Part shown: in pieces, positions 9,833 through 19,589 of the stretch
Layout: each line of letters starts with the position of its first letter
Numbering within the stretch: the stretch's first letter is position 1
Source: Chitinophaga silvisoli
GTDB lineage: Bacteria; Bacteroidota; Bacteroidia; Chitinophagales; Chitinophagaceae
DNA: 64,000 nucleotides
Reading direction: 5' to 3'
NCBI RefSeq assembly: GCF_003412465.1
Contig: NZ_QTJV01000004.1
Span: 846,680-910,679 of the forward strand
Made by a program: the position numbers and the translations under genes
Notes under the pieces: model-generated
Databases searched by the model: none
Seen by the model: the letters and a program-made list of their open reading frames with translations, nothing else
What the model was told of the DNA's origin: nothing

Positions 9833-10357
9833 ATGCGTTCTAACAGCAATAACCCAAACTCACCCTACTTAGGCTCATTAATTTTCACGAATCAAACGCT
9901 TACGTTTTACGGCACCACGATCCAGTTAAGAAATGTCAGCAGGTTTTCTACACATGAAGTGATCCGCCGTAAACGGGTGACGATTCCCGCTATGATTATC
10001 GCCGGTATTATCTTCCTGGTCACTTTTACATATAAAATCACCTTGCTTTACCTGGTGGCAGGGGCCATTGTCGGTTATGGCATTTATGAATATTTTATAC
10101 CTAAATTATATGCCTTGTTTATTGAAATGAACTCAGGCTCCCAACATGTCTTAAGCAGCAAAGACAAGGCAGGGATCTTTGAAGTACATCGCCGTATTTC
10201 CCAGGCTATGACCAGTGACACCCCTGTCAATACTACTGTCACCTTCCAAAGTGATAAGATAGTCTTTGGCGATCACATCAATGGAGATAAATATGAAGCC
10301 AACAATTCTACCATTGAAAAAATGGGATCTTTTAATAATAATCCAGAGGTATCATGA
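9833..10357 (+). CDS. DUF6232-like small membrane protein
   Basis: The 174-residue protein starts, in my reading, at the ATG at 9833; the frame is open from a TTG at 9788. Residues 15-45 resemble the DUF6232 type (an aliphatic TLTFYGTTIQLRNVSRF stretch). Two membrane segments follow at about 52-66 and 70-88. The rest is soluble and ends in a polar tail with the 15-residue motif G-D-K-x4-N-S-x-I-x-x-M-G at 151-165. The same motif opens the next protein, whose ATG overlaps this stop by 4 bases (ATGA), so the two are translationally coupled. The family's role is not established. Proteins with such short G-D-rich motifs often accompany NTPase conflict systems, but no NTPase is present here. Confidence 0.7.
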   Translation: MRSNSNNPNSPYLGSLIFTNQTLTFYGTTIQLRNVSRFSTHEVIRRKRVTIPAMIIAGIIFLVTFTYKITLLYLVAGAIVGYGIYEYFIPKLYALFIEMNSGSQHVLSSKDKAGIFEVHRRISQAMTSDTPVNTTVTFQSDKIVFGDHINGDKYEANNSTIEKMGSFNNNPEVS

Positions 10358-10701
10358 AAAAGAATGACATCATCATGGGGGATAAAATAAGCGTACATAA
10401 CTCCGCCATTGGCGCAATGGGCAGAGGTGCTGTCAATTACGGACCTGTCAGCACATCAAAAGAAAAATATGACTACCCTATTATATTAGAGGAACTTCAA
10501 AAGCTTAAAAATGCTTTGTATACGGCCCCGCAAAATGATGAGCAGATCATTGCCTTATCCGCCGTTATTCATGCGGAAGATGCGGCCAGGAATGAAGACG
10601 GTCCTGCCATGACTACACACCTGAAGAAATTAGGCACCTGGGTATTCAACCTGGCCCGTGATATTGGGGTGAATGTAGTAGCGAGTATCATTACGCAGTA
10701 A
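10354..10701 (+). CDS. small partner protein with a GDKI motif
   Basis: 115 residues, not recognised as a named family. The N-terminus carries G9-D-K, N16-S, I19 and M22-G, the same spacing as in the tail of the preceding protein. A glycine-rich turn follows, then helices (about 35-70) and a C-terminal segment (about 70-115: an E-D-A-A-R-N-E-D-G acidic patch, H-L-K-K-L-G-x-W, then an alanine/valine-rich helix). The C-terminal pattern resembles small proteins found beside effector-associated modules in multicellular bacteria; this is from memory and uncertain. Its start overlaps the upstream stop by 4 bases, which indicates coupled expression and probably a physical partnership. Confidence 0.7.
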   Translation: MKKNDIIMGDKISVHNSAIGAMGRGAVNYGPVSTSKEKYDYPIILEELQKLKNALYTAPQNDEQIIALSAVIHAEDAARNEDGPAMTTHLKKLGTWVFNLARDIGVNVVASIITQ

Positions 10702-11010
10702 GTTCCTCTCACAGCACAATTGCGTTCCAGGCAATGAACAAAAAATTTAGCAGACCTGGAAAAGTCTGCTTCAATTACAACCTAATTGAATGTAACAATT
10801 AGGGGATAAACTGTCTTTATTGAATTCGAAAGTAAACATCAATTTCGATCACGAAGCTAATGCACCTGGGGCATACTTCCGGTTAATCTCATGTTAAATA
10901 CTTATTACAATAAACATTTTATATTACATTTGATTCCAGATAACAAAGTAATAATTATTTGCCCGTAGTATAATTGGTTTTCACCGTTTCTCGCTCAACG
11001 ATTCATTATA

Positions 11011-11045
11011 GAACAGCAACAGGCAACTGTTGCTGTTCTTATTTC
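11011..11045. terminator. bidirectional terminator between convergent genes
   Basis: A perfect 11-bp stem (11011-11021 with 11028-11038) closes the loop GGCAAC and is followed on the plus strand by TTATTTC. It separates the plus-strand gene ending at 10701 from the minus-strand gene ending at 11060. A weaker 7-bp hairpin lies at 10749-10770. Otherwise 10702-11010 is empty. Confidence 0.75.
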
Positions 11046-11059
11046 AGACGATCTTACAC

Positions 11060-11248
11060 CTACATATCCTTCTCTATCTCCGTCAACATCTTTATCAATT
11101 TCTGCACATCCAACTTATCCAAAGTCATCAACGCATGACCTGGCGTATCTATTTCTGAACTGACTTCCATCTGTAATAATCCGGTATTATTTATATACCA
11201 TTCCATCTCGTTTTCATCATGGTCTATAAATACTGCTTTTGAGGGCAT
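11060..11248 (-). CDS. small acidic hypothetical protein
   Basis: 62 residues, not recognised. The composition is acidic and soluble: a short N-terminal beta-rich part with D-H-D-E-N-E and a W-Y pair, then a leucine/lysine helix (about 40-62). There is no signal peptide or Cys. The hairpin immediately downstream acts as a terminator, supporting a real transcription unit. The function is unknown. Confidence 0.6.
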   Translation of the reverse strand: MPSKAVFIDHDENEMEWYINNTGLLQMEVSSEIDTPGHALMTLDKLDVQKLIKMLTEIEKDM

Positions 11249-11375
11249 AAAATTTCCAGTTTTGATTGTGTGAATATCAAATGTAATACTCTCCCTCTTA
11301 TCGAAAAAATATCATCCATTTATGTTACAGACTTCCCTTCTCTGCAATTAGCCACCAATTAAACAGGTCTCAATA

Positions 11376-14072
11376 ATGATGAAAATCCCTAAAAGGATCT
11401 TTCAGCTCATCTTATTTTTGCTACTTTTCCCCTTATTGTCCCTAGCCCAGAAACAAGCCGTACACGGTATAGTAGCTGATTCTGCCACTGGCAAACCAGT
11501 GCAGGACGCTACTATTTATATTTTAAAAGACAATAAGGCGATCGCAACTTCCTTTTCCGATCAGCAAGGCATCTTCAATTTGAAGGAGCTGCCTTCGGGA
11601 AACTACCAGCTCTATATATCCCTCACAGGATACCAGGCTTATCATGCCCCCATCCAGGTATCACAATCACCCCTTAGCCTCGGTAAAATCCTTATCAGGA
11701 ATAAATCCATTACGCTCAATACAATTGAAGTTAAACAATCCATTCCTCCTATTACCCTTAAGAAAGACACATTAGAATTTAATGCTAATGCTGTTAAAAC
11801 AAGGCCGAACGCCGTTGTGGAAGAACTGCTGAAACATGTTCCGGGTGTTTCCATCGATCCCAATGGCAAAATCACCGCCCAGGAGGAAACCGTGAAAAGA
11901 ATCCTCGTAGATGGCAAACCATTCTTTGGGAACAATACTTCCTTCAGCACCCAGAACCTACCTGCAGAAATTATTGATAAAATTCAATTGATCGATGCCA
12001 AATCCGACCAGGCACAGTTTACCGGTTTTGATGATGGCAACCATGAAAAAATCATCAATATCACCCTCAAAAAGAACCGGCGGCGGGGTACGACGGCTGC
12101 TACTTCCGCAGGTTTTGGGACTAATGACCGTTATGCGATCAGTGGCAATGTGAATAGTTTTAATGAGCAAGACCGCTTATCCGCCGTTGCTAATGGCAAT
12201 AATTTAAACGATCGGAACTTTAATCCCGGGAATACCCGTGCCGGTATGCAACCTGGGAACGGGTTATCTAATAGCAGGTCCGGCGCGGTCAACTATAACA
12301 TGGAGGATAAAAAGAGATTAAAACTGGATGTAAGTTATGATGTTGTGGATAACCATGCTCAAAATAATAGTACCAATTTCAGGCAGACATTTCTTCCGGA
12401 TACTACCTGGTATTACAACCAACAGAATAATACCAGCAATCATAGCGTTAGCCATGCGCTGCATACCCGGCTGAATTATAAATTGGATGAGTCGCAGTCT
12501 TTGCTGATTAACCCTGAATTGTCTTTTAATAAAAGTGATAATATCCAGAACAATAAATATGAGTCTCTCAATAAATATAAAGATACCAGCATCTCCGGAC
12601 AGGCATTGAATACCAGTAGCGAGTCAGCTCCCAGTATCAACGTTCATGGTCTTTATAGAAAACGATTTAAGAAGAAGGGGCAGACGTTTAGTGCTGATTT
12701 CTCTATACAACACAATCAAAGCATAGGTAAAAACACTTTTCAAACCGAAGATCATTACCTGATATTGGACTCTTTATCCACTTATAATAGATTAACAAAA
12801 ACCAATAATACCAATAACAATATCCAAGTACGCCTGAGTTACACCACACCCTTATCAAAAGATCGCTTTTTTCAATTATTCTATGCCTGGAACCAGCAAC
12901 GGAATAATATTATAAATAACACATACGATATCGATTCTATCTCAGGAAAATATATCCATTCCAACGATAGCCTTAGCAATATCTCAAAAAATCATGCTGG
13001 TATTCAATCAGCAGGTATCAACTTACGCACCAATAAACAAGGGTATGATTATACTATCGGTCTAAACGCCCAGTTGAACAATACAAATAATGAAAACAGC
13101 AATTTGCCGTCATTTCATAAGCACTTCCTCAACCTGTTCCCAAGCGCAAGTTTGAATATTGCATTATCAAAAGAGAAAAACCTCCGTTTATCGTATGAGG
13201 GCAGTACCATCACCCCTACTGCGCAACAATTACAGCCCTTGCCCAACCTGGCAAATTCCCTGCTTATCCAGCAAGGGAATCCGGATCTTAAACCAGGTTT
13301 CCGGCATAACTTAAGTTTGGGCTATAATGCCATGAACAGAACGACTTTCCGTGGAATTTTCATGGGTTTGAATACTGAAATTATCAGGAATAAGATTGTA
13401 AATATAAACTGGTATGATAGCACAGGGCATCAATATACTATCCCTGTAAATGCAAACGGCGCATTGGGTTTTAATGGGTTTATCACTAATAGCCTGCCCA
13501 TTAAATCTATCCATTCTACACTTAATCTGTCATCTGGTGTTTCTTATAATAAAGACATCACATTCACGAATATTGATAAGGAAAATATCAAATCCTATAC
13601 GCATATTATCAGCCTGAATCAAACTGTCAATTTTAATTACAGGTATAAATCACTGCTGGAATTATCCACTGCGCTGCAGGTAACCTATAATGGCAGTCGG
13701 TATGGAGCTTTATCCACAAGCAATACTAATTACCTCAATTATAACCTGTTATTTAATTACAGTATTTATCTACCCGGAGGGTTCATGATTGGTAATGATC
13801 TTCGTTATATCGTGAACAGAGGGCGTGCTGAAGGTTACAACAACAATACTGCCCTTCTTAATGGTTATATTTCCAAAGGGGTATTCAAACAGAAACAAGC
13901 TTTAATTAAATTATATGCTTACGACCTGGTGCATCAAAATGTAAGCATCACCAGAAATACAGTTGATAACTATATAGAAGACGTTCGACAAACAATTTTA
14001 CAACCTTATATGATGCTGAGCTTTACCTGGTTCTTTAAGAACTACCCAGCAGGTAAAGAAAAAGAAGGATAA
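11376..14072 (+). CDS. outer-membrane beta-barrel receptor with carboxypeptidase-like N-domain
   Basis: 898 residues. A signal peptide (1-24, cleaved after SLA) is followed by a carboxypeptidase-regulatory-like beta-sandwich (about 28-110), then a plug-like domain (about 115-235, with VEELLKHVPGVSI and ILVDGKPFFG) and a long beta-barrel rich in N, S, T and Y reaching the C-terminus. This matches the Bacteroidota TonB-dependent receptor/outer membrane beta-barrel family (OMP_b-brl type) rather than SusC. No SusD gene follows. It is convergent with fecR, with only 20 bases between the stops. The substrate is unknown. Confidence 0.88.
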   Translation: MMKIPKRIFQLILFLLLFPLLSLAQKQAVHGIVADSATGKPVQDATIYILKDNKAIATSFSDQQGIFNLKELPSGNYQLYISLTGYQAYHAPIQVSQSPLSLGKILIRNKSITLNTIEVKQSIPPITLKKDTLEFNANAVKTRPNAVVEELLKHVPGVSIDPNGKITAQEETVKRILVDGKPFFGNNTSFSTQNLPAEIIDKIQLIDAKSDQAQFTGFDDGNHEKIINITLKKNRRRGTTAATSAGFGTNDRYAISGNVNSFNEQDRLSAVANGNNLNDRNFNPGNTRAGMQPGNGLSNSRSGAVNYNMEDKKRLKLDVSYDVVDNHAQNNSTNFRQTFLPDTTWYYNQQNNTSNHSVSHALHTRLNYKLDESQSLLINPELSFNKSDNIQNNKYESLNKYKDTSISGQALNTSSESAPSINVHGLYRKRFKKKGQTFSADFSIQHNQSIGKNTFQTEDHYLILDSLSTYNRLTKTNNTNNNIQVRLSYTTPLSKDRFFQLFYAWNQQRNNIINNTYDIDSISGKYIHSNDSLSNISKNHAGIQSAGINLRTNKQGYDYTIGLNAQLNNTNNENSNLPSFHKHFLNLFPSASLNIALSKEKNLRLSYEGSTITPTAQQLQPLPNLANSLLIQQGNPDLKPGFRHNLSLGYNAMNRTTFRGIFMGLNTEIIRNKIVNINWYDSTGHQYTIPVNANGALGFNGFITNSLPIKSIHSTLNLSSGVSYNKDITFTNIDKENIKSYTHIISLNQTVNFNYRYKSLLELSTALQVTYNGSRYGALSTSNTNYLNYNLLFNYSIYLPGGFMIGNDLRYIVNRGRAEGYNNNTALLNGYISKGVFKQKQALIKLYAYDLVHQNVSITRNTVDNYIEDVRQTILQPYMMLSFTWFFKNYPAGKEKEG

Positions 14073-14091
14073 TTTACCTGTTTATATTATT

Positions 14092-15180
14092 TCACCTTAT
14101 ATGCACCATCCCATCCTGCCAATAATAATCAATCCCATTCGTTGCCGTCAGCCCCTTCATCAATTCTTCTACCGGGCGATTTCTATCTATCAAACCAGAA
14201 AAACGCTTCTCTCCTACTTCCTTATTATCCATCGCCATTTCCACTCCAAACAACCTTGGGATTACCTTACATACATCTGCCATCCTTACATTATTCATCA
14301 CAAACTTCCCTTCCCTCCAACTCAGTGTCTCATACTCATCGAACCTCTCCACGCTAATCTGCCCATCGGCTACAGCTTCTTCACCAGGGTTCAAAAGCAC
14401 ACTATCCTGCTTGCTTACCAGCCTTACAGCCCCCTCCACCAACGCAACCTTCTCCTTCTTATTATCATATGTATTTACATTAAAGGCAGTTCCCAAAACT
14501 TGTATATTGGATGCCGGCAAGTGTACAGTAAAAGGCCGCTTTGCATCCTTTTTAACTTCTAAATATGCTTCTCCTTCTACAAATATTTCCCTGGACTGAT
14601 TACCAAAATTCAAAGGAAATCGCAACTTACTCGCTGCATTCAATTGTACCACCGTTCCATCTGATAAAGTAATGGTATAATCCTTGCCCGAAGGCACATA
14701 CAGCACAGCAAACTGATTATTCAATTCCGCAGCCGTTTGATAACTCATGCGTTTATGACTATTATTAATGCGTACACCTCCTGCACTGACATCTCCCCGG
14801 GCCTCTTCCAATGCAACCCGTTGTCCTCCAGGTAACAGCAATTGAACTTTATTTAAACTGATACTCTCCTGTTTTTTTCCACCAAGCAACCACACCGTAC
14901 CTGCAATAAATCCAAACATGATGGCAGCCACAGCAACACCTTTCCAAATACTCCTTTTGCGATGATCCCTCACCTTATCCAATACCCTTTCTGCAAAATC
15001 TGCAGCACTATTCCTTGCGAGGTATTCCCTTACCTCCGGGGTGTTCATCTCCTCCCACATTTTTCTCGCCATTGCATTTCTACCCAACTCCGCATATAAT
15101 AATTCTTTCTCGGCTACCGTAATGGTACCAAGCATCTCCTTAAAGACCAGCTGACGTATTTCCTCCTGTTTATCGTCCAT
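14092..15180 (-). CDS. FecR-family anti-sigma factor
   Basis: An inner-membrane regulator that transmits an outer-membrane receptor signal to its ECF sigma factor. The N-terminal cytoplasmic part (1-80) precedes one membrane segment (about 81-100, aliphatic, ending WLLGG). A periplasmic FecR domain (about 115-270, with the characteristic LNAASKLRFP) and a C-terminal DUF4974 secretin-like domain (about 285-362) follow. I start it at the ATG at 15180 (362 residues); the open frame extends eight codons further to a TTG. It lies 50 bases after the sigma gene and is probably co-transcribed. The likely receptor partner is the divergent STN-containing SusC at 16303. Confidence 0.93.
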   Translation of the reverse strand: MDDKQEEIRQLVFKEMLGTITVAEKELLYAELGRNAMARKMWEEMNTPEVREYLARNSAADFAERVLDKVRDHRKRSIWKGVAVAAIMFGFIAGTVWLLGGKKQESISLNKVQLLLPGGQRVALEEARGDVSAGGVRINNSHKRMSYQTAAELNNQFAVLYVPSGKDYTITLSDGTVVQLNAASKLRFPLNFGNQSREIFVEGEAYLEVKKDAKRPFTVHLPASNIQVLGTAFNVNTYDNKKEKVALVEGAVRLVSKQDSVLLNPGEEAVADGQISVERFDEYETLSWREGKFVMNNVRMADVCKVIPRLFGVEMAMDNKEVGEKRFSGLIDRNRPVEELMKGLTATNGIDYYWQDGMVHIR

Positions 15181-15230
15181 ATCATCATTAATAAGTAAAA
15201 ACAATTGAAAAAGTAATGTGCTTCAAACGC

Positions 15231-15773
15231 TTATTTCGAGGTATGCAATACCTGTCGCAAAATCTTCAGGGCTTTGCTGATATTATTTTTCACTACCTGT
15301 AAACTGATATTCTGTTCGGTTGCGATCGCTTTCTGATTTTTATCATCCAGATAAGATAGGATAAATGATTTACGTGCAGCAGGTGGTATTGCATTAATAG
15401 CATGGTGTAAACGCTTACCCAGCTCTTCATTTTCGAAAGGCTGTAAACGAATACTTGGCTCCAGGAAATAATCATATTGTGCCTGACGCTTAGCCCGCAC
15501 ATTTTTCTTTTTCAGATAAATAATGCTCTCATTACGGGTAGCCCTTTGCAAATAGGCGGCAAGAGAAGGCTTTAATTCTATGGTAGCACGAAGCTGCCAA
15601 AACCGGATCCATACTTCCTGAACAATATCCTCCGCCTCCTGGAAATCTTTCAATATATAATACGCCTCCAATATCATCGCCGGCTGATATAAACATACCA
15701 GCTCTTTTAAAGCAGCCTCATCATGTTGCTTTAACCTATTTAATAAGAAATCCTCCTGATTGCTAACTTCCAT
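15231..15773 (-). CDS. ECF RNA polymerase sigma factor (Bacteroidetes FecI-like)
   Basis: 180 residues with the two ECF regions. Region 2 lies at about 8-95, including the helix DFQEAEDIVQEVWIRFW. Region 4 lies at about 115-178, with a helix-turn-helix around KNQKAIATEQNISLQVVKNN. Such factors direct polymerase to receptor operons after release by FecR. The gene precedes fecR and diverges from susC, the typical arrangement for cell-surface signalling. The target promoter is probably in the 530-base gap to susC, but no consensus can be named. Confidence 0.93.
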   Translation of the reverse strand: MEVSNQEDFLLNRLKQHDEAALKELVCLYQPAMILEAYYILKDFQEAEDIVQEVWIRFWQLRATIELKPSLAAYLQRATRNESIIYLKKKNVRAKRQAQYDYFLEPSIRLQPFENEELGKRLHHAINAIPPAARKSFILSYLDDKNQKAIATEQNISLQVVKNNISKALKILRQVLHTSK

Positions 15774-16302
15774 AACATATACCCGATATATAATAGATTT
15801 TCATTGACTGCCTAATGGCAGACACAATTCAAAATGGTAATTTTAGAAGGAAAATCTACTTGAAGATTAATTGCACCCCGAAACGAATAATATTATTCTT
15901 AAGTTAAGATTTTTAAACCATCCCAAAAAACAAAACTAATAATTGAAACAGAATTTATAGCAATACAATAATTAATATATATGAGTTTTAATACTCAAAC
16001 ATTTCACAAAAAATAAATTTTACACCGGCAGGTTACTTTTTTATAAAAATTTACTTTAAAAAGCTAGAGGGGACAAAAGTCATGTGAAGGTATTATAAAC
16101 CATGCCTTTCAAAGAATGTTATCTACAAGATAATTCCCGATTGCCTTTAAAAAGACACACGTTAGTACAACCAAAATTCACCGGCAATAATGCCGGTTTG
16201 ACTGTATATGCCTAATCATAGCCAGCAAGCAACATCAATTGCACCAGGGTTATATTAGCCAATTCTGATCAACCATTTTAGAACAAAAATCGCTGTACTA
16301 TT
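15774..16302. promoter_or_regulatory. divergent promoter region between sigma factor and susC
   Basis: A 529-base AT-rich gap without a gene. It must hold promoters for both directions. A 7-bp hairpin, ACCGGCA and TGCCGGT with loop ATAA (16180-16197), lies about 105 bases before the susC start and has no T run. It could be a leader structure or a regulator site in the susC transcript. Confidence 0.45.
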
Positions 16303-19300
16303 ATGTCCAAACATCTCAAACCGAGCCTGGTCTGCCTTTACCTTGTCTTGACGATTTCTGTAAGTCTGCCAGCAAAGGCGCAGACAAACAGAAACCCTAC
16401 AGCTGTCACAATGAATGTCAAAAATGCATCTTTATCCTACATCATTCGACAAATCACAAAATTAACTGGTATCATTATTTATTTCCAGGACGAAGATCTC
16501 AACACTTTTACACATGTGACTGTTCAGGTTCAAAACAAACCAATTTCCGACCTTTTTCATGAGCTATTGGATTCCCGCGGTTTAGCCTGGACTGACGTAA
16601 GTACTAATGTGATTGCTATCAGGAAAAATCAACAAACGGATAAGCAACCCATTTCTCCTTCCGACACCTCCTTCAATATTTCCGGTCATGTTACCGATGT
16701 CAACAACAATGCCCTGATAGGGGCTTCAGTTGCCATCAAGGGCTCCGGCAGAGGTGCCATCACCGATTTGAATGGTCGCTTCTCTATCAGGGGAGCCCGC
16801 CCGGATGATAAGCTCATCGTTACTTATACTGGATATTTAACTAAGGAAATCTTTCTCGGTGGGAATAAAACAATAAACATCACACTCTCCATCGCAGAAA
16901 ACAAACTTGATGAAACTGTTGTCATCGCCTACGGCACCACCACCCAACGCGTGAATACAGGTACGGTTGCCAAAGTAAAAGCCGAGGAAATCGAAACGCA
17001 ACCTGTCAGCAACCCCTTAGCCGCACTGGAAGGGAGAGTTTCAGGTATGGTCATCACTCAAAGTAATGGAAACGCAGGTGGTGCTGTAAATATCCAAATC
17101 AGGGGTAATAACTCCATTTCACAAGGTAGTGCGCCCCTGTTTCTTATCGATGGCGTACCGTTTTCTAATAGCTATGCCGGTGCACAGGAGGTTACCCTCT
17201 TGAGCGCAAATGGTGGTCAAAGCCCCTTCGCCAGTATCAATCCGGCGGACATTGAATCTATAGAAATATTGAAAGATGCAGATGCCACCGCTATTTACGG
17301 GAGCAGGGGTGCAAATGGTGTTGTGCTGATCACCACCAAAAAAGGCCATGCCGGCCGCACAAAAGTAGATGCAAATATCTATTCCGGTATAGGCCATGTG
17401 ACCAACATGATAAAAATGCTCAATACGCCCCAATACCTTCAAATGCGCCGGGAAGCCTATAAAAATGATGGCCTTACTCCATCAGGAGCAGCTGCCAGAG
17501 ATTTGTTACTGTGGGATACCACAAGGTATACAGACTGGCAAAAAGAATTAATTGGTAACACGTCTCATATCACCAACGGCAATATTACCTTATCAGGAGG
17601 AAATGAAAACACCCAATTTTTAATTGGAGCAAATTATAACCATCAAACAACCGTCTATCCCACCAGCCTTGCTGATAACCGTGGAGGCGGCTATTTTAAT
17701 TTAACGCACCGTTCGGGCAACAATAAGTTTTCCGCCTCCTTAAATACTTCATATACCAACGACAAAAACGAATTGCCCACCCTGGACCTGACCAACCTTA
17801 TTATGTTACTGCCCAACAATCCATCACTCTACGATAGCCTGGGCAGATTAAGCTGGTCAGAAAAAGGCGGCACCTTCAATAATCCCTTAGCATACCTGGT
17901 CAGTAAGAATAAAACAGTTACCAATAACCTGATCAGTTCTGCTAATTTAAAATATAATATCATTCCGGGCCTGGACCTGAAAGTAAATGGTGGTTTCAAT
18001 TTCCTGCAAGTGAATCAATTGTTTACCAACCCCGTCAAAGCGCAAAATCCCAACCTCTTTCCAGTTGCTTCAGCTACATTTGGCAACACATCCACCACGA
18101 CATGGATTATCGAACCGCAGTTGAACTATTCTTTCAATATCAATAACAGTAAGATCGATTTCCTCTTAGGTAGCACCATTCAAAAAACCTTAACCGACCA
18201 AAGCAGGATATTGGCTTCCGGCTTCCCGAATGATGAACTCATTACAGCTGCAGCATTTGCGACATCTGTTACCTCGTATACTAATATCATTGATTACAGA
18301 TACCAGGCATTTTTTGGCAGAGCCACCTACAACCTGAAAGGTAAATATCTTGTCAACCTCACGGCCCGGAGAGATGGCAGCAGCCGGTTCGGTCCGGGGA
18401 AACAATTTAATACCTTCGGGGCTCTTGGCCTTGGCTGGGTATTCAGTGAAGAACAGTTTATTAAAAACAGCTTATCTTTCCTGAGTTATGGAAAAATAAG
18501 AGGAAGCTATGGTATTACAGGGAATGACCAAATTGGAGATTACCAGTACCGCGATAACTATACGAACAGTTATTACCCATACCAGGGAGAGTCCGGCTAC
18601 ATCCCTTCCCGCCTTTTTAACTCCGACTATGCATGGGAAAGAAATAAAAAAATTGAAGGCGCACTGGAACTGGGTTTCATCGATAATCGAATTTTATTGA
18701 ATGTCAATTATTACCGCAACAGGAGCAATAATCAACTGATTAATTATAAACTCCCTGCCCAAACGGGATTTACCGACATTCTGAAGAACTTTGATGCCAC
18801 CGTTCAAAATACCGGTTGGGAGTTTGAGCTGAGCAGCACCAACATCCAACACCAGGCGATCAGGTGGAGTACCTCACTGAATCTTACCATCCCCAAAAAT
18901 AAACTGGTCGCTTTCCCAGGTCTGGAAAACTCGACCTACGCAAATACCCTGGTTATCGGCCAACCTATTGGCATCGTTAAAACCATCGATTTCAAAGGGG
19001 TAGATCCCACTACAGGTATCTATGAGTTTAACGGTACTAACATTCCAAATGACCAGGTAAAAATCAATAACCTGGCACCCAGGTTATACGGTGGAATCAT
19101 TAATAACATCAGCTATAAGAACTTTGACCTGAGCTTCTTATTCCAACTGGTAGTAAAAGATGGCTACAGTTATAACCAAATCAATCCACCAGGCACCAGG
19201 AATAACCAACCAATAGAAGTATTGAACAGATGGCAAAAGAAAGGCGATGAAACTAATATTCAACGATATACCATCACTGGTAGCGCCTTCACTGCTTATG

Positions 19301-19560
19301 TTAATTTCCTACAATACTCCGATGGAACTATAGCAAATGCATCCTACGTGCGACTCAAAAATACCTACCTCTCTTATTCACTACCGGCTACGCTATCGAA
19401 GAAAATTGGGATACAAATGCTAAAAGTATACCTGCAGGGGCAGAACCTCCTGACCTTCACAAAATATAAAGGACTGGATCCGGAGACAAACACCTTTGTT
19501 GGATCCAATTCGCTGCCCACAATGCGCGTATGGAGTGCAGGATTACAAGTGTCGCTTTAA
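16303..19560 (+). CDS. SusC/RagA-type TonB-dependent receptor with STN signalling domain
   Basis: An outer-membrane importer for oligosaccharides or peptides, 1085 residues. The order is: signal peptide (1-26, AKA-Q), STN secretin/TonB short N-terminal domain (about 50-107), carboxypeptidase-regulatory domain (about 124-198), TonB plug (about 205-345, with the signature SFASINPADIESIEILKDA-like segment) and a 22-strand barrel to the end. The STN domain is the module that contacts a FecR protein, so this receptor probably senses its ligand and controls the divergent sigma/FecR pair. susD follows after 29 bases. The ligand is unknown. Confidence 0.95.
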   Translation: MSKHLKPSLVCLYLVLTISVSLPAKAQTNRNPTAVTMNVKNASLSYIIRQITKLTGIIIYFQDEDLNTFTHVTVQVQNKPISDLFHELLDSRGLAWTDVSTNVIAIRKNQQTDKQPISPSDTSFNISGHVTDVNNNALIGASVAIKGSGRGAITDLNGRFSIRGARPDDKLIVTYTGYLTKEIFLGGNKTINITLSIAENKLDETVVIAYGTTTQRVNTGTVAKVKAEEIETQPVSNPLAALEGRVSGMVITQSNGNAGGAVNIQIRGNNSISQGSAPLFLIDGVPFSNSYAGAQEVTLLSANGGQSPFASINPADIESIEILKDADATAIYGSRGANGVVLITTKKGHAGRTKVDANIYSGIGHVTNMIKMLNTPQYLQMRREAYKNDGLTPSGAAARDLLLWDTTRYTDWQKELIGNTSHITNGNITLSGGNENTQFLIGANYNHQTTVYPTSLADNRGGGYFNLTHRSGNNKFSASLNTSYTNDKNELPTLDLTNLIMLLPNNPSLYDSLGRLSWSEKGGTFNNPLAYLVSKNKTVTNNLISSANLKYNIIPGLDLKVNGGFNFLQVNQLFTNPVKAQNPNLFPVASATFGNTSTTTWIIEPQLNYSFNINNSKIDFLLGSTIQKTLTDQSRILASGFPNDELITAAAFATSVTSYTNIIDYRYQAFFGRATYNLKGKYLVNLTARRDGSSRFGPGKQFNTFGALGLGWVFSEEQFIKNSLSFLSYGKIRGSYGITGNDQIGDYQYRDNYTNSYYPYQGESGYIPSRLFNSDYAWERNKKIEGALELGFIDNRILLNVNYYRNRSNNQLINYKLPAQTGFTDILKNFDATVQNTGWEFELSSTNIQHQAIRWSTSLNLTIPKNKLVAFPGLENSTYANTLVIGQPIGIVKTIDFKGVDPTTGIYEFNGTNIPNDQVKINNLAPRLYGGIINNISYKNFDLSFLFQLVVKDGYSYNQINPPGTRNNQPIEVLNRWQKKGDETNIQRYTITGSAFTAYVNFLQYSDGTIANASYVRLKNTYLSYSLPATLSKKIGIQMLKVYLQGQNLLTFTKYKGLDPETNTFVGSNSLPTMRVWSAGLQVSL

Positions 19561-19589
19561 ACATTAATGATTATTAAACAGGTATTAAC

